Source: Adiantum capillus-veneris
Taxonomy: Eukaryota > Streptophyta > Polypodiopsida > Polypodiales > Pteridaceae
Direction: 5' to 3'
NCBI GenBank assembly: GCA_014529385.2
Contig: CM043963.1
Coordinates: 95,618,412 to 95,682,411, forward strand
DNA: 64,000 nucleotides
Every line of letters begins with the position of its first letter. Within the stretch, counting starts at the first letter, position 1. A program made the position numbers and the translations under genes. The notes below the pieces were generated by a model, which did not search any database, had not been told where the DNA came from, and worked only from the letters and a program-made list of their open reading frames with translations. Shown here piece after piece: positions 13,037 to 26,208 of the stretch.

Positions 13037-13074
13037 GCTCAGTTCATGGTTTGCTCGATTTTATTTGCTCGGAT
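13037..13074 (-). repeat. Right inverted-terminal block of the 8-kb insertion
   Basis: The complement reads ATCCGAGCAA, TCGAGCAA, AACTGAGC at the same spacing as the left block at 5025-5062. Confidence 0.5.
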
Positions 13075-13087
13075 TTTGGGATTCCTC

Positions 13088-13839
13088 TTTGAAATGAGTT
13101 GTCCCTGCATGATGTGGGCAGACTGCGGTCCAATATTTTGATCATATCTCCTCAACTGTGGCTCCAAATAAAAAAGTAAAAATATGAGCAAAAAATTCAG
13201 CTCATTAGCTATGACTCCCATTCTATATATTGTTTCCAATTTGGATTGGAAGCTTGTGTAAAGAAATCATTAAAATAGGGTACAATTTTGGCAGCAAAAG
13301 TCTTCTTGTGGTCCCCTTAACCTAGACTTTTATTTGATTCCAATGAACACCTCATGCCTTATGAAAGCATGACGTTGCTCCTTGACAAAGTTTTGTAATC
13401 ATATTGCTTGCAATAATGCATTAAAATAGGTGTATCTTTGAAAATCATGCCACCTAGTGTCCCACTAGGATTTGATTCTTTCCTAGTAGCCATTTTAAAG
13501 AAATGTAAGAAAAATACATAGAATATATATACATTGAAAGTTACCCTAGAAATAGGATCTAGCTAGGGTGTGAGATAATAATGAGATAGTAGAAAGAAAG
13601 AATCAATGCTTTCTTCCCCAAGTTAAAGAGGCAGAGCTATTGACGCTGTTTCCATAGTACTTTTTGACAGTAAAGTAAGATTATGTGACCCTTGAGATAA
13701 ATAATAGGATGAGATAGAAAGCTTATTATTATAGTTAGATATGCATATGTACATTATAGAAAATATAATTATGTATCTAAAAAGCTACAAGATAGATCTT
13801 GTAGCATGCGTTCCCACTATGTCATGTCATAGTAGGACA
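13088..13839 (-). repeat. Element A 5' LTR, upstream part
   Basis: Complement of the first 750 bp of the C-family LTR, starting TGTC at 13839. It contains the GTGGGAACGCATGC block and ends at the 11-bp duplication 13088-13098, after which the 8-kb insertion begins. It keeps the roughly 54-bp stretch present in C's 3' LTR but deleted from C's 5' LTR. Confidence 0.75.
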
Positions 13840-13877
13840 TCCACCCACTCTAAACCTGCACATCCTCCGGTATGTGC
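13840..13877 (-). other. Polypurine tail of a second C-family copy
   Basis: The complement gives ACCGGAGGATGTGCAGGTTT and then a purine stretch directly before the LTR start at 13839, as at 62575-62609 in C. Internal 3' sequence therefore precedes what acts as element A's 5' LTR. This implies a tandem or recombined arrangement. Confidence 0.65.
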
Positions 13878-14046
13878 CACACCAACCCACACAATTACAT
13901 GCACTCTCATAACTCCCTTTCTCAGCTGCCTTGTTGGCCTCATAATTGCACATGGGAATGTTTTCTTTGACTTTAAAGTACACATGGATGCCTTCTTTTT
14001 TCCCTCACCAGGTCTTACTAATGATATTGCGCACGAAGATCCACTC

Positions 14047-15135
<1,089 letters not shown>

Positions 15136-15171
15136 CTTGAAAGTCCTTTCCACATTGAATCAACATACAGA

Positions 15172-16844
15172 TTGCCAAAAGGAGAAGAAATGGTCTATGA
15201 CAATTATAACAATATTTTGTATGATATCATCACGTTGCAAACATACATTGAGCAGTTGTTCGATGTCACTGCTGAAGAGTGCAACGACGTCCTGAAGTTT
15301 TTCATCAAGCTAGATGAGTGCGAGCTTGTAAAGGAGACAAAGGTTGAGCGAGTCACAATCACACTTATGAATAGAGCTCTAGATGCAAGCATTGGACCAG
15401 ATGATCCTCGAAACTTTAGTGTGCAATCTAAGCACAACATTTTGTGTCTTGTGACATTCAAGGTTCGTAAAAGTTATGTTTAAGATAATTTATCGTTATG
15501 TTTCAGTTAAATTCTTTTGAATGTGCATTGTAAAAAGTTCAAAATTATCCTTTCAGGTGCCCACCGAGAACTTCGATATATTGGATTGGGTTTTTCATCA
15601 AACAAACATACAAGAAACAATAAACAAACAGAGAAACGGAAAGAAATTGGATGTGGAGGGCATGGGATCCTACAATGTTGAGTGGCACATGGCTGGAGAC
15701 CTAAAAACCTTGAAATGCATGTACAATGTTTCCAAAGGAGCAACAAGCAAAAGCCCTTGCTTATATTGCATGGGAGGGATTCACATCCTTGACAAACCAT
15801 TTTGGAGGAGAGCTCCGGATAGGCATCTGCTGCGACCCTAACTTTCGACCCATTTTGGATATCCCACTATCTAGAGTATACATATGCACAATGTATGCAC
15901 TTTGTAGAATAATAGAAAAAGTAATGTTTCTCTACAACTGCTTTGCCTGGACCACTTGACCTCTATCTGCAAAGCAAAGGGCAATCTCGGCTTTAGAGAT
16001 GGCCTTCTTAGAAATGGGTTTGCACGAAGGACACGTTAAGATAGAGTAGGATGAGAAGAGATTGAAAAATGGCCAGGATGTTCCAATGAAGCTATCCATT
16101 GGTGGTGTGAAAGCCAGAATCTTCCTTTCAGTACCCACAATTGGATGACAACACAAAAGCCAAAGTGCACAAGAAAGACAAGCATTAAGATACAAAAGGT
16201 GGAAAACTCTGCACAATGTTGTAGTTGACCATGCAGACAATGGTGCAGCAAGGACTCGCAAAGCAAAGGTATGGAAAAATTTGGATGCAATATTCAGGTT
16301 TTTCAAATTGAATTCATGGACTGATGGTGACTATACAAATTTCCAAGAAGCCATGGAGACCTACCACAAAACATTCATAAGTGGAAAAATCAATATATTA
16401 CTCACTACATGGTACTGTAATTTGTTTGAAGACATGATAATCTTTTGAAATGTGAATAATTCTCCTTATAATGTCTGCATGCTTTATGTGCAACACATTA
16501 TCTGTAACCACATACCTTGGTTTGCAAGGCAATATGGCAGCTTGGGTGTTTGGTCTACACAGGGCATGGAAAAAATCCACTACCAAGCTCGTACTGGTTA
16601 CTTCAATCACACTCAACATGAAGGTGGTGTGGATAAAGAAAATAGCTTAGAGGAGATACACCAATGGACGTATCGGAAACTAATGCACATGTCACATCAC
16701 AAGGGACAAGTCAAAAAAAGTCAGATTGGCCATACGGTGAGATTAGCCAAAAAATGGCGAAGAAAGGAGATATGGGAGTTATCGTCTACGGCTAGGCAAC
16801 ATGTGGATGGGTGGCTACAAAAACAATGCGTTGGAAGGGTTTGA
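15172..16844 (+). pseudogene. Intron-containing coding relic, transposase-like
   Basis: Exon 1 (to 15462) ends AAG, followed by GTTCGT and a pyrimidine-rich TCCTTTCAG at 15556. Removing this 94-bp intron joins frames in phase 0: ...CLVTFK then VPTENFDILDW. Exon 2 reads EWHMAGDLKTLKCMYNV and KSPCLYC, then shifts frame at about 15780 into LSRVYICTMYALCRIIEKV. After further breaks, 16484-16842 reads YVQHIICNHIPWFARQYGSL, QGMEKIHYQA and a basic KKWRRKE segment. The D-L-K, C-x2-C, CTxHAL and Y-H-x-H...QG-E layout resembles large eukaryotic transposases, but I cannot name the family. Multiple frameshifts make it non-functional. Confidence 0.4.
15463..15556 (+). other. Spliceosomal intron, 94 bp
   Basis: GT...AG boundaries with an AAG/GT donor and a TTTCAG/G acceptor. 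It is phase 0 and joins two open frames that are otherwise out of register. Confidence 0.55.
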
Positions 16845-17040
16845 ACAACACTGTTGCAAGTTATGCCATAACTCTCAGTCATAGCAAGATCCAAACAGCA
16901 AACTTAATGTATCTAGAAGAATTAATGTAATTTCAACTTTTTATATTGTGAATGATGGTTGCAACAAAAAAAATACATTGCAGAACATTGTTACATAATC
17001 AGTCTAACTTTGATGCATAAAACATATACATTCTATTTAT

Positions 17041-17576
17041 TTCTAGTCATCTGGAAATGATACATAATATTCTGGCCTCTTGCCCTTATTTGAAGGACCC
17101 TCTTCCTCGCGCCTTGGTCTCTTTGAATGACGTGTTGCGTCATCAACATCCATCGCAAGCACATTGAGGTCGAGCAATTGGGTCTCCTCAGTTGCCTCAA
17201 CATGCGGGGCCTCTTCTATAAGTTGAATGATTGGGTGCTTTTGTTTCAATAGATCATGTTTTCCATATTATGGCAACTGGCATGGGTATGTGATTCCACA
17301 AGCTAGACCATACGCAACATGTGTCAAAAAGTAGCGACTGCGTAGTTCATACATGCCGGGCCCTACACCAAAAATTGAGACCGCTGCTTGCTTGTCTAGC
17401 ATCATCACCTTGTCTGCGTTCCATCTGATGACCGCATTTCTTAGATATCTTGAGAGAGTTTTCAATACAAAAAGGGGAAATTCAGCTTTGTCTTCGGAGA
17501 AGCTGGAATGGAAGCAGAGGAAATTTGGAGCGTTCAAATTCTCCAAGTACTGACCAAGAGAGGAATTCTTTCCCAA
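17041..17576 (-). pseudogene. Unknown reverse-strand relic with basic C-terminus
   Basis: The reverse-strand frame 17576-17268 (RNAVIRWNADKVMMLDKQAA, GPGMYELRSRYFLTHVAYGL) continues in the same frame past one TAA into 17249-17043. That part ends with SKRPRREEEGPSNKGKRP, which resembles a nuclear localisation signal, and an acidic patch. Further short frames upstream on the same strand (17620-18001) may be other exons. It converges tail-to-tail with the relic at 15172-16844, so the two may have formed one two-gene transposon. The family is unknown. Confidence 0.3.
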
Positions 17577-18490
17577 GTCTCCTTTACCTTGTCCACGGGG
17601 ACAAGGAATGAACTTATCATCATAGACTACGAGCTACAAGAAATAAAAGCCAAGTGTTGGTATATACACATGAAATTCTCATACAGGGAAGCAAAAAAAT
17701 ATTTATATAGGAGTATACCTTCTGATTTTTTTCTTCTTCAAGTAATGCAATATTCCATAAGTCAAGTGTACTCTCATTTCTAGAGGATGAGGACAACGTC
17801 AATGTTGTTGATGGAGCACTTCTGACCTTGTTTCTTTGATTTTGGAGTCGCACTTTTGCTTTTCTTCGGTATCACCATGAAGCGAGAAGCTTTGCAAACA
17901 ATTGTCTTTGCAGTACTTTGATACACTTTGTTCTGTATGAGCATCATCAAAAGAACCGCACATTTCTTTTGGTTATCTGCTTCACAATTTCCAAGCAACA
18001 CTTTACTAGGCTGTGCCTTGAACGACCAACTTCACCACTAAAAAGGGAAAAAGTTTGTTGTGTCGGAAGCAACAAGCAAGAACTAAAAAGTAGTGTTGGA
18101 TCTCTAAGAAGCAACTTTGATGATGATTGAATACCAACTGATGGGTTGTAGCGGCTGTTAGCATTAACAAGCACCGAACTGTAGGGTCGAGGATACCCGA
18201 GTGTTGGAATAGTGCCTTGCTTGAAAGATTAATTACTTTATGAAAGTGTGAACATAAAACAAATCAAAAAATGGCGTGTTCTATTGAAGACAGCACCGAC
18301 GATGGCGTTTTTTCTCAAAGCAGCAAGCAGAAGCGAAATTGGAGGTTGTTCTAGTGTCGAAGGCTGCTACTTAGGCCAGGGGGAATCCACTGATGCTGAG
18401 TTTGCTCGCTTTGATGCAGTTCGACAGGCGTGCTTCCTCTCTGCAGGAGGTTGCTCCTAGGCCATGTCGAGCCAAGGCCAAGAGCACCTT

Positions 18491-18502
18491 GCTCTGATAC
18501 CA
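18491..18502 (-). other. tRNA-iMet primer-binding site (copia G)
   Basis: The reverse strand reads TGGTATCAGAGC, the classic plant initiator-Met primer site, two bases beyond the LTR end at 18505. Confidence 0.85.
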
Positions 18503-18504
18503 AT

Positions 18505-18929
<425 letters not shown>

Positions 18930-19990
18930 TTTTTGAATCTCACTTTTAACTCGCGTGAATGTATGGTGGCATCGAAATTTTTTGGATTGGATGGAGTTGG
19001 TTATCAACAACATGCTCTTATTATAGTATCTTATTTGATTATTGTGATGCTAAAATATTCCACTACTGATGGTGTGGCAATGGTTACTCACTATTGGTTT
19101 GGGTTCCTTGTTGCAGATTCACATTCTTGGAAGTATCGGTTTTTTGTGAATTTTAAATAGCAATCCTGACTGACGACTAGATTTGTTTAGTGATGGACAG
19201 CTACACTGGCCAATGGTCATTAGTTGCGAGGCACAATTTTGCAATTTAATAAGCCAGATTGGACATCAAATTTTAGATTTTCAAAGGGCATTGTAGTCTT
19301 GCAGCAATGAGTGTTAATACCGTTGGTCGTTAACGCTCGATATAAAGAGGCCATGGATGAATTTATGACATGGTTGGCAGATGCTACATCACACATACCA
19401 AATGTCAGTAAACCAACTAGGGCCATGAGGGATGCAATTGCAGCATGGTGCCTGCAAAAATCATGGCATCACTGGACACAACAATCCACTTGAGGAGGGA
19501 AAATCATCAATTTACAATGCTCAAAGATGAAGGTCATTTATATTTTGTCAATTTTCTATTTACTATGCGTAGGGAGTTCAAGAGTATGATGAGGGCTAAA
19601 GAGTCTTCCCTGATCTTCATCAAGAATAGAAATTTTGAGCATCACAACGGTGATGAGATCAATTCAAAATCTTTCCTATGCCTTGAGAATTGATTGAAGC
19701 ATCTCAGTGCTGAAGAAATTGATAGCATCAAAACAGAATCGGAACATCCACATGATTAGGAGAAGTTGATAGATGATTCAAGGAGGAGAGTGTCAAGTTG
19801 GAGGTTGATATGGAGCAGTTCATGGTCATGTGCTCTATTGAAAATGTAGAAGAGATTATGCATCAGGTTATAAAGTCATGGAAGAAGTTCAAGGCGTAGG
19901 AGACTACATTGATGGCTACCACTGTTGTCACTAATGCGTCATTAGTTTTAATTACGAATCTCAACAACATGATTCAATTGGATTAACCCC
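18930..19990. other. Unassigned stretch with short broken ORFs
   Basis: The plus-strand frame at 19311-19493 (EAMDEFMTWLADATSHIPNV, RAMRDAIAAWCLQKSW) and the overlapping 19445-19693 look weakly coding. They match no family I recognise. They may be a gene or transposon relic. Confidence 0.3.
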
Positions 19991-19992
19991 AC

Positions 19993-20477
19993 TTAGTTAA
20001 TTTCTACTCCTTGGTAACGGCTCTCTACATGTATGATGTTGTTAAATTTGTTGTGGAGTGCAATCCAACCTCTATAAAAGTCATGATCTATGGCTGCATC
20101 AGGGTATATCCATGGTCCATTAGGTAGATTCACTTGAGGAGGCATGCCTACCATCTCTATGATCACTTCATCTCTTGTTATTGCTCTAGAAGGGAATCGA
20201 GGTGGCTCTCTTTTTGGAATTCTTATAGGAATTCTCATGTTTGGTGGAGATATCTGTGGTCCTTCATTGACCAAATATCCATGGCATTGTGTGGGTTTGT
20301 GTTAGAAAGTGGATAGATTGGCAGTTCAACACTTCTAGCTTGGCTGGCCATACCTCTGGTCATATCTACAAAAGGATTGGTAGATTGGCTTTCCATCCTG
20401 ATGATCTTAGCTTTCTTAATGTCAGGCCCACTCTCTACTTTGATAGTCCTTAACAAGCACCTTTGGTCCTTGATCAA
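19993..20477 (-). pseudogene. Gag-like relic of element H
   Basis: Two overlapping reverse frames (20477-20235, 20274-19993) join through a frameshift in the MDIWS region. They contain a basic, proline-rich stretch (RIPIRIPKREPPRFPS) and a hydrophobic-aromatic end (GPWIYPDAAIDHDFYRGWIA). The position downstream of an LTR, primer site and leader on the same strand suggests a capsid protein. No zinc knuckle is seen and the family is unproven. Confidence 0.35.
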
Positions 20478-21916
20478 GTCTCTCAGAAGTCAGGAATTTG
20501 TGACTCTTTTGGTCTCTCAAAACTAGTTATGGGTACCTCTCAAATTTTGGTCTAGTTGTGTCATATTGCCCACAAGCTTTCCTCCTAGCTATACCTGATT
20601 CAATTTGGAGTTGTCTATCAAAAGTTAGAGCAGTTTTGGTGAATTGCACTTGAAACAACATTCAAAACAGTTTCAGGATCAAGGATTTTTTCTTGTATCT
20701 TGACCAAATGTGACCCAAATTTGTTGAAACTTGGTCAGTAGGCTTACTTTATAGTGCTTAACTCTTCTAGAAGCTCAATGTTCGTTTTCACCTCCAAATT
20801 AGGGCTGGAGACATCATACGCGTATGATGTCTTTTTGCTCAAAATTTGACAAAATTTGGTATGTGAGCTCTCCTTGATGTCCTCTACCCACTGGTGTGCT
20901 CAGTTTGTGAATTTGACCTTTATTTTGACACTTGAGACATTATACGCATATAAAGTCTTTTGTGGCAGAATGAGGTGACTTTTGTTCCACTGATTCCTTA
21001 TCACTCAAGCAACTTGCAGCAAGTTTCAGAATTCAATTTGGACATTTTTTTAAACAATTTAAGACCAATACAGGGCTGAATTTGCAATTTTTTGTCTTTT
21101 GCTCTTTGCAAGCCCAAATGAGCTCCAAATTCTATGAAATTTGGCTAGGGACTTCTTTTATGCTCTAGGACACTGAGGTATACTCAAATGTCTGTTATGA
21201 CCCAAATATGGCCTATGAGACTTTATAAACGTATAAAGTCTACTGGCTCAAAATTCACTTAGATTTCTACCCAAGGTACTCCTTGATGCATACAACAAGA
21301 ATATGTGATTACAACAAATTTTGGATGTCAAAATTGCTCAAAATCACCACTTTTTCACCTTTATAATCTTGCATTTGCAGAGTATCTGTATATGCAAAAA
21401 CATGTGTCCAAATGAGTTGAAATTTTGCAAGAAAGCTTAATACATCATTTCTCAACCCCCTATGTGGTCAAAAGTATACTTTGACTGTCAGATTTGGCCT
21501 TGAGACTTCATACGCGTATAAAGTCTATGTGCTCACATTTTGACAAAATCTGGTGAGTAATCTTGCTTAACACCCTGGTAAGCTCACATTTCAATTTTGG
21601 TCCTCTAAAAGTGCCCTTTAGACTTCATATGCGTATGATGTCTAACTAGTTAGAACGAAGTGAGTTTTACTCCAAAGGTTCCTCACTACACTAGCAACTC
21701 ACAAAAAAGTCTCAAATTCACTTTGAACACTTTTTGAGCAAATTATGGCCAATACAAGCATTCACTTGCCTAGATGCATCTTATGGCCTTTGCAAGCCCA
21801 AAATTAATCCAAATTTGATGAAATTTGGCACATATATTTCGTAAATGCTATAGATCACAAGGGTACACTTAGAAAAGACTTTTGACCTCAGATCTGGCCT
21901 CTAAGACTTCATACGC

Positions 21917-23061
21917 TGTCAGGAGTTTTTTGGAGCAAGGGATTGCGCATATGTACATACACATGCATGGTGCATCAAATAAAGAATTGCCCATTTTCCA
22001 GAGCCAGGGGGTTACGTGGGGCCCACATGTGTACAGGTAGGACAGGGTGTACATAGTGCATCGATTTTCACTGTTACTAGTACCAGTGTATTTTTTCTAC
22101 AATAATGAGGAGTTGGTAGCGCGTAAAACTTCTCGAGGAAGCTATCGGCGGGCCGACGACATGAGGTAAGCAGGTGCGTCAGATGGCATCTAGTGGCGTC
22201 AGGAGGGCGAATGGGGTCAATACTTGCATGCAGAGAAGTACAGACACAACGTGGGTGTCTTTTTGTGATAATTATGCAGAAAGGTCATCATGAGGACCAC
22301 TTTTTGGGGCCACTTCATGTGGTTGCGAGACGCATTATTGAAAAATGTTGAGTACCAGGTGTGCGGATGATGCAAAAAGGTGACACCTATGCACTACAAG
22401 GTCAGTTTTTGGCCTGTTCGGGGTCCGTTTGAGGTCATCTAAAAGGCCAAGGGTGCCCAACTAATAAATCTAAGTGTGGGAATTGAAAAAACTAAGAGAA
22501 GACCAGAAAAAACGTGGAGAAGAGAGGAGGAACAGCCGGAGGTGTGTTTTTGCTCATTTTGGAGCCTGTTTTGGCCGTAAACTGCTCATCCGAGGTCGGA
22601 TTTGAGCACTTTGACATTGTAGACTGGGGTTTTCGGCCGTTCCGGACGCGATGGCGCTGTCCATTTTGCCAAATTCCTCACTCCTTTTCTGCTGTTTTTG
22701 CTGTTTAAGTTTCTCCTATGAGCGAAGCTTCCGCTCCAATTTGTGATTGTATCTGGTATCTTTTACCCATATTGTGTGATCTGTTTGCCCCATTGGTGTT
22801 GGCCCAAGCTCATTTGTATCTAAACATCAGAAATTCTCCTCTTTTGAGCTGAATTTTTGGGTGTGTGTGTGTATGTGTGTGTCTCTGTGTGGAGTGGGAA
22901 AGTGGATAGTCTCTCTCCTCTCACTCCATAGCTGTGTTTCCTGTCTCGGCCAGGTGGTTGTGTAAGCCGAGTGGTGCCACATAGTGTGTGTGTGTGTATC
23001 TTTCCAAGAGTGTGTGTCGGGTTGTTATAGAGGTGTTGTGTGTGTTTTCATCTCGCTCACA
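21917..23061 (+). repeat. Element E 5' LTR
   Basis: Starts TGTCAGGAG and ends CGCTCACA just before the primer site at 23068. It is matched by 26487-27628. It is inserted at a palindrome half-site of the H leader repeat. Confidence 0.75.
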
Positions 23062-23067
23062 TTCTTT

Positions 23068-23085
23068 TGGCGCCCCCACGGAGGA
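23068..23085 (+). other. Primer-binding site, element E
   Basis: TGGCGCCCCCACGGAGGA lies six bases after the LTR end. Element B has TGGTGCCCCCACTGAGGA three bases after its LTR, 16 of 18 identical. The tRNA is not identified. Confidence 0.65.
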
Positions 23086-23814
23086 TCTTCTTCGAGTAGC
23101 TTCTGCTTCGAGCTTCAAGCTTCGAGATTCAGGATTACAGGTTGCAGGTTACAGGTTACAGGTTACAAGTTACAGGTTACAGGGACAGGTATAGCTACAG
23201 GTGATTCACACAGGTACATGTAGCTGGAGTACAGTGATATACTAGCAGTGATGTCACTTGCAGTTGTTGTGGGTATGCATCACTTGGCGCCTATTTGAGC
23301 GCATTGTCTGTTGGATTGTACGTTACTTGTGGAAACTGCCATTGTATGCATTTGTGGAGCCATCCTTGGTTGTATTTGGCAGTCCCAACCATTTCTGAGA
23401 CTTGGTCTGGAAGATAGTCATTTCTGAGACTTGACTATACGCGATTTGCATTAGCCTTCGTGTGAGGGTCGATAGCATGAGGTTTTTATTGAGCTGGGGG
23501 ATTCTCAAATGTGGAGATCCTTTCGGTGATACAGGTAGCTGGAGCACCCTTTTTGTGACCTCGCCATAGGCTATGTACTAGTGAGTCCTACTTGATGCTC
23601 GGGTTCTATTGTTGACAGTTTATGCATACATATACAATCTATATTTTGGGTTCCTACTGCTCTATTTCTGGGGAAACTCTGCCAAAAATTTTCCAAGTTA
23701 TGATGGCTGGTTTTTTGGTCTTTTGAGCCATTTATGCTGTTATGCTGCTGAAATTTTGGCAAAATCAGAGGTTAAGTCAGGTGTGCCTTCTTGGGAGCTT
23801 CATGGTTGGCTTTA

Positions 23815-24033
23815 ATGGATGATCAAAATGGCCCTCAATTCACTCCATTTCATTTAACTCAAAGAATCCAGATAAATGTTCATGTGTCAAGGAAGATTTT
23901 TTTCCAGCAGCGCATAGTCTTTATGTTCGGGCCAAGAAGATTACGAGAGATCTTGGAATGTCCTTTGCCTGTTGTAATTCCGATGATCAACTATGAAAAC
24001 TCATTTGATGTGCATGTGTTTGTCCTTATCTAA
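23815..24033 (+). CDS. Type II small leader ORF (72 aa), element E
   Basis: Intact 72-codon ORF between the primer site and gag. It is ungapped-alignable with the type II ORFs of B (41478-41696, 37 of 72 identical by my count) and C (50704-50922). Conserved words are PFH, INV--SRKI-FQQRIVF-FG, RLREI, P-PV-IP-I-Y and SFDV. No signal peptide or named domain is seen. I expect a compact alpha/beta or beta-rich fold from the alternating hydrophobics, but that is speculation. No type I partner is visible in E. The next ORF is gag, about 100 nt downstream. Confidence 0.65.
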   Translation: MDDQNGPQFTPFHLTQRIQINVHVSRKIFFQQRIVFMFGPRRLREILECPLPVVIPMINYENSFDVHVFVLI

Positions 24034-24135
24034 AGTTGAGCTCCATTGAAGTTTCTGGGGATTGGGTAGTCAAAAGCTTTGGGTTCTTACACGTGTGTTC
24101 AAAGGGGTTCTCAAAGCATTGTAACTTGGGTAGCC

Positions 24136-26208
24136 ATGGCTTTCTCTTATCCGGAGTTTCATGGAAGAAGTGATGAAGATGTGGAAGATTTTTTGGAAAA
24201 GATGGAGGTTGCCTGCATTAGCAACCAGATTCATGACCCTGCGCAGATGTTACGTCTTCTCCAAATTTGTTTGAAGAGTGATGCACAAGTTTGGTCTAAA
24301 GCATTTGAAGAGGAGTTACATGTGGCTGATCCACCTGTAAGATTGAGTTGGGACAATCTACGGCATGGGTTGGAAGTGGAGTTTGTGAAGATAGAAGATC
24401 CTGACAAAGTGTGGCAAGAAGTACAAGGTTTGGTGAAAAAGGAAGGTGAGCCAGTAGATGCGTACATACGTAAGTTCTCATTGGCATGGGAGCGGATGTG
24501 CAAGGCCTTAGCACCACAGGTACCCCCGCTTGACATGATGAAGAAGGACAGGTTCTTGGCTGGTCTTTGGGAGAATATACGTTGGAGAGTGGAGCTAAAG
24601 AAGCCTAGGACATATGAAGATGCACTAGAGGTAGCAAGGAACAAAGAGTGGAAATTGAGGAAAATGAGCCAGTTAGGGGTGGAGTCTTTGCCCATGAGGT
24701 CTGAATTTCAGCCTATGGACTCTTTACAAGGTCACATGTCAGGGGTTCATCATGAACCAGTGGTTCCTGTTACTACTCAGGTTATGCCAGCAGTGGTCAC
24801 TACATCGGTGCAAGATGATGGGCTAAGGCAAGACATGAGGCAAGTGGTAGATTTGATGAAGAATCTCAGCCTAAACATGCTAGGTCAAGTGGGAAATAAT
24901 CGAGGTCGAGGGAGGTTTGAAAATCAGCCAGGAGGTGAAGAAAGGCCTAGGAATGGTGTTGGACAAAGCAATGGTAGGTTTTGGAGGCAGACGCCCACAT
25001 GTTATAATTGTGGAGAGTTGGGTCACATCAGCCCGCAATGTGATAAGCCACCAAGGATGGGGGGAGACATGTATCCATTGCCAAGACAGGTGCTAACTAG
25101 GTCAAATGATTATGGCATCGAAATTAAGGGAGACGAAGGAACCAGTGGACTGACCCAAGAGGAAAAGGGAAAGACAAAAGTGCTAAGTGTAGTCACCTTG
25201 GAGAAGGCATCAAAGCTAGAGGATACATTAGTGATGCCTATTGGGAAGAGGACCACAGAGGATAAGGAAGGAAGAAGTGCCCCAGGTCCTAGTAAGAAGA
25301 AAGGAAAGAGCCATGAAGGCGAGGATGTCAAGGCCAAGAGGAAAAGGAGAGCTCGTCGAAAGTTTCATTTTTCAGATTTTCCACTAGGGGATGGGCAATT
25401 AAGCTATGACTTGAAGGAGGATCTGATGAGCAGGAAGGCAGATGTTACTTTTGGGCAGCTTATAGAGATGGTGCCTAAGCTAAAGCGACAGTGGAAGAGG
25501 ATGGTTAACCCAATGGAGAAAGAGCCAGAGAGAGGTTCAGTAAAGGTGTTGGCAATGGATGAGCTACCAGTCATTTATCCAATAGTAGATGTGTGGCATA
25601 AAAGGAAAAATTTGGGACAAGGTTATGTGGATGGCGGAGCCCAAATATGCATCATAACACACTCATGCGTTGAGAAGATGGGTCTCACAGTGGCTGGGGT
25701 GTCAGGTTTCCGGATTAGATTGGAAAACCATCAAAAAGTAAAATGCTTGGGTGTTGTAAAGAGCTTAGAAGTGGAGGCATATGATGCAAAGGTAGTGGTT
25801 GATTTTCATGTGATGCCAGCAGGGTTGGGATCATATCCTATTATACTGGGTAGACCATGGTTACGTGTAGTGGGAGTTGTTCAAGATTGGCGACATGGTA
25901 CGATTAGCCTCTATGGAAAGACAGGTGCCAAGAAGCTTTATAATATGGACACAAGGAAACGATTGGAGGAGCTTTATGAAGATGAGGATGAGTCTAGTGA
26001 TGAAGACTATTCCACAGTGTCTGATGAGGACAGCGTTAGTACTACCAGCAATGATGAGGATGTTGATGTTGCATTCCTTTTGATGGACAAAGAAATCCAG
26101 GAGTCTGGTTTAGTCGCATTTGCAAATGAGGTTGAAGATGAAAGTGAAGGGCCTTATGAAGTGATTGAAGGGCTGATGCAATCAAAGGTTGAATTGTCAA
26201 AGAAGTAG
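24136..26208 (+). CDS. Gag-protease polyprotein, element E
   Basis: An intact ORF of about 690 codons from MAFSYPEFHGRSDED. The frame is open 57 nt further upstream, but this start aligns with B's MSGYPLFFGEPGEDA. Order: a capsid-type retrotransposon gag domain (about residues 1-190, with WERMCKAL and LAGLWENIRW), a glycine/arginine linker, one CCHC zinc knuckle (CYNCGELGHISPQC, about residues 288-301), a basic nuclear-type stretch (AKRKRRARRK), a DFPLGDG motif shared with B, and an aspartic protease (VDGGAQICIITHSCVEKMG, then ILGRPWL). It ends in a long acidic tail. Gag would assemble the particle and package RNA. The protease carries D-G-G rather than D-[ST]-G. RT and later domains are absent. 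Confidence 0.85.
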   Translation: MAFSYPEFHGRSDEDVEDFLEKMEVACISNQIHDPAQMLRLLQICLKSDAQVWSKAFEEELHVADPPVRLSWDNLRHGLEVEFVKIEDPDKVWQEVQGLVKKEGEPVDAYIRKFSLAWERMCKALAPQVPPLDMMKKDRFLAGLWENIRWRVELKKPRTYEDALEVARNKEWKLRKMSQLGVESLPMRSEFQPMDSLQGHMSGVHHEPVVPVTTQVMPAVVTTSVQDDGLRQDMRQVVDLMKNLSLNMLGQVGNNRGRGRFENQPGGEERPRNGVGQSNGRFWRQTPTCYNCGELGHISPQCDKPPRMGGDMYPLPRQVLTRSNDYGIEIKGDEGTSGLTQEEKGKTKVLSVVTLEKASKLEDTLVMPIGKRTTEDKEGRSAPGPSKKKGKSHEGEDVKAKRKRRARRKFHFSDFPLGDGQLSYDLKEDLMSRKADVTFGQLIEMVPKLKRQWKRMVNPMEKEPERGSVKVLAMDELPVIYPIVDVWHKRKNLGQGYVDGGAQICIITHSCVEKMGLTVAGVSGFRIRLENHQKVKCLGVVKSLEVEAYDAKVVVDFHVMPAGLGSYPIILGRPWLRVVGVVQDWRHGTISLYGKTGAKKLYNMDTRKRLEELYEDEDESSDEDYSTVSDEDSVSTTSNDEDVDVAFLLMDKEIQESGLVAFANEVEDESEGPYEVIEGLMQSKVELSKK

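Noticed and set aside
22984..23223. ORFs in the E LTR end and leader repeated at 27501-27764
   Set aside because: Duplicated only because the LTR/leader is duplicated; low-complexity TTACAGG repeats.
24231..24695. 154-codon reverse ORF opposite E gag
   Set aside because: Shadow of the gag frame; no motif of its own.
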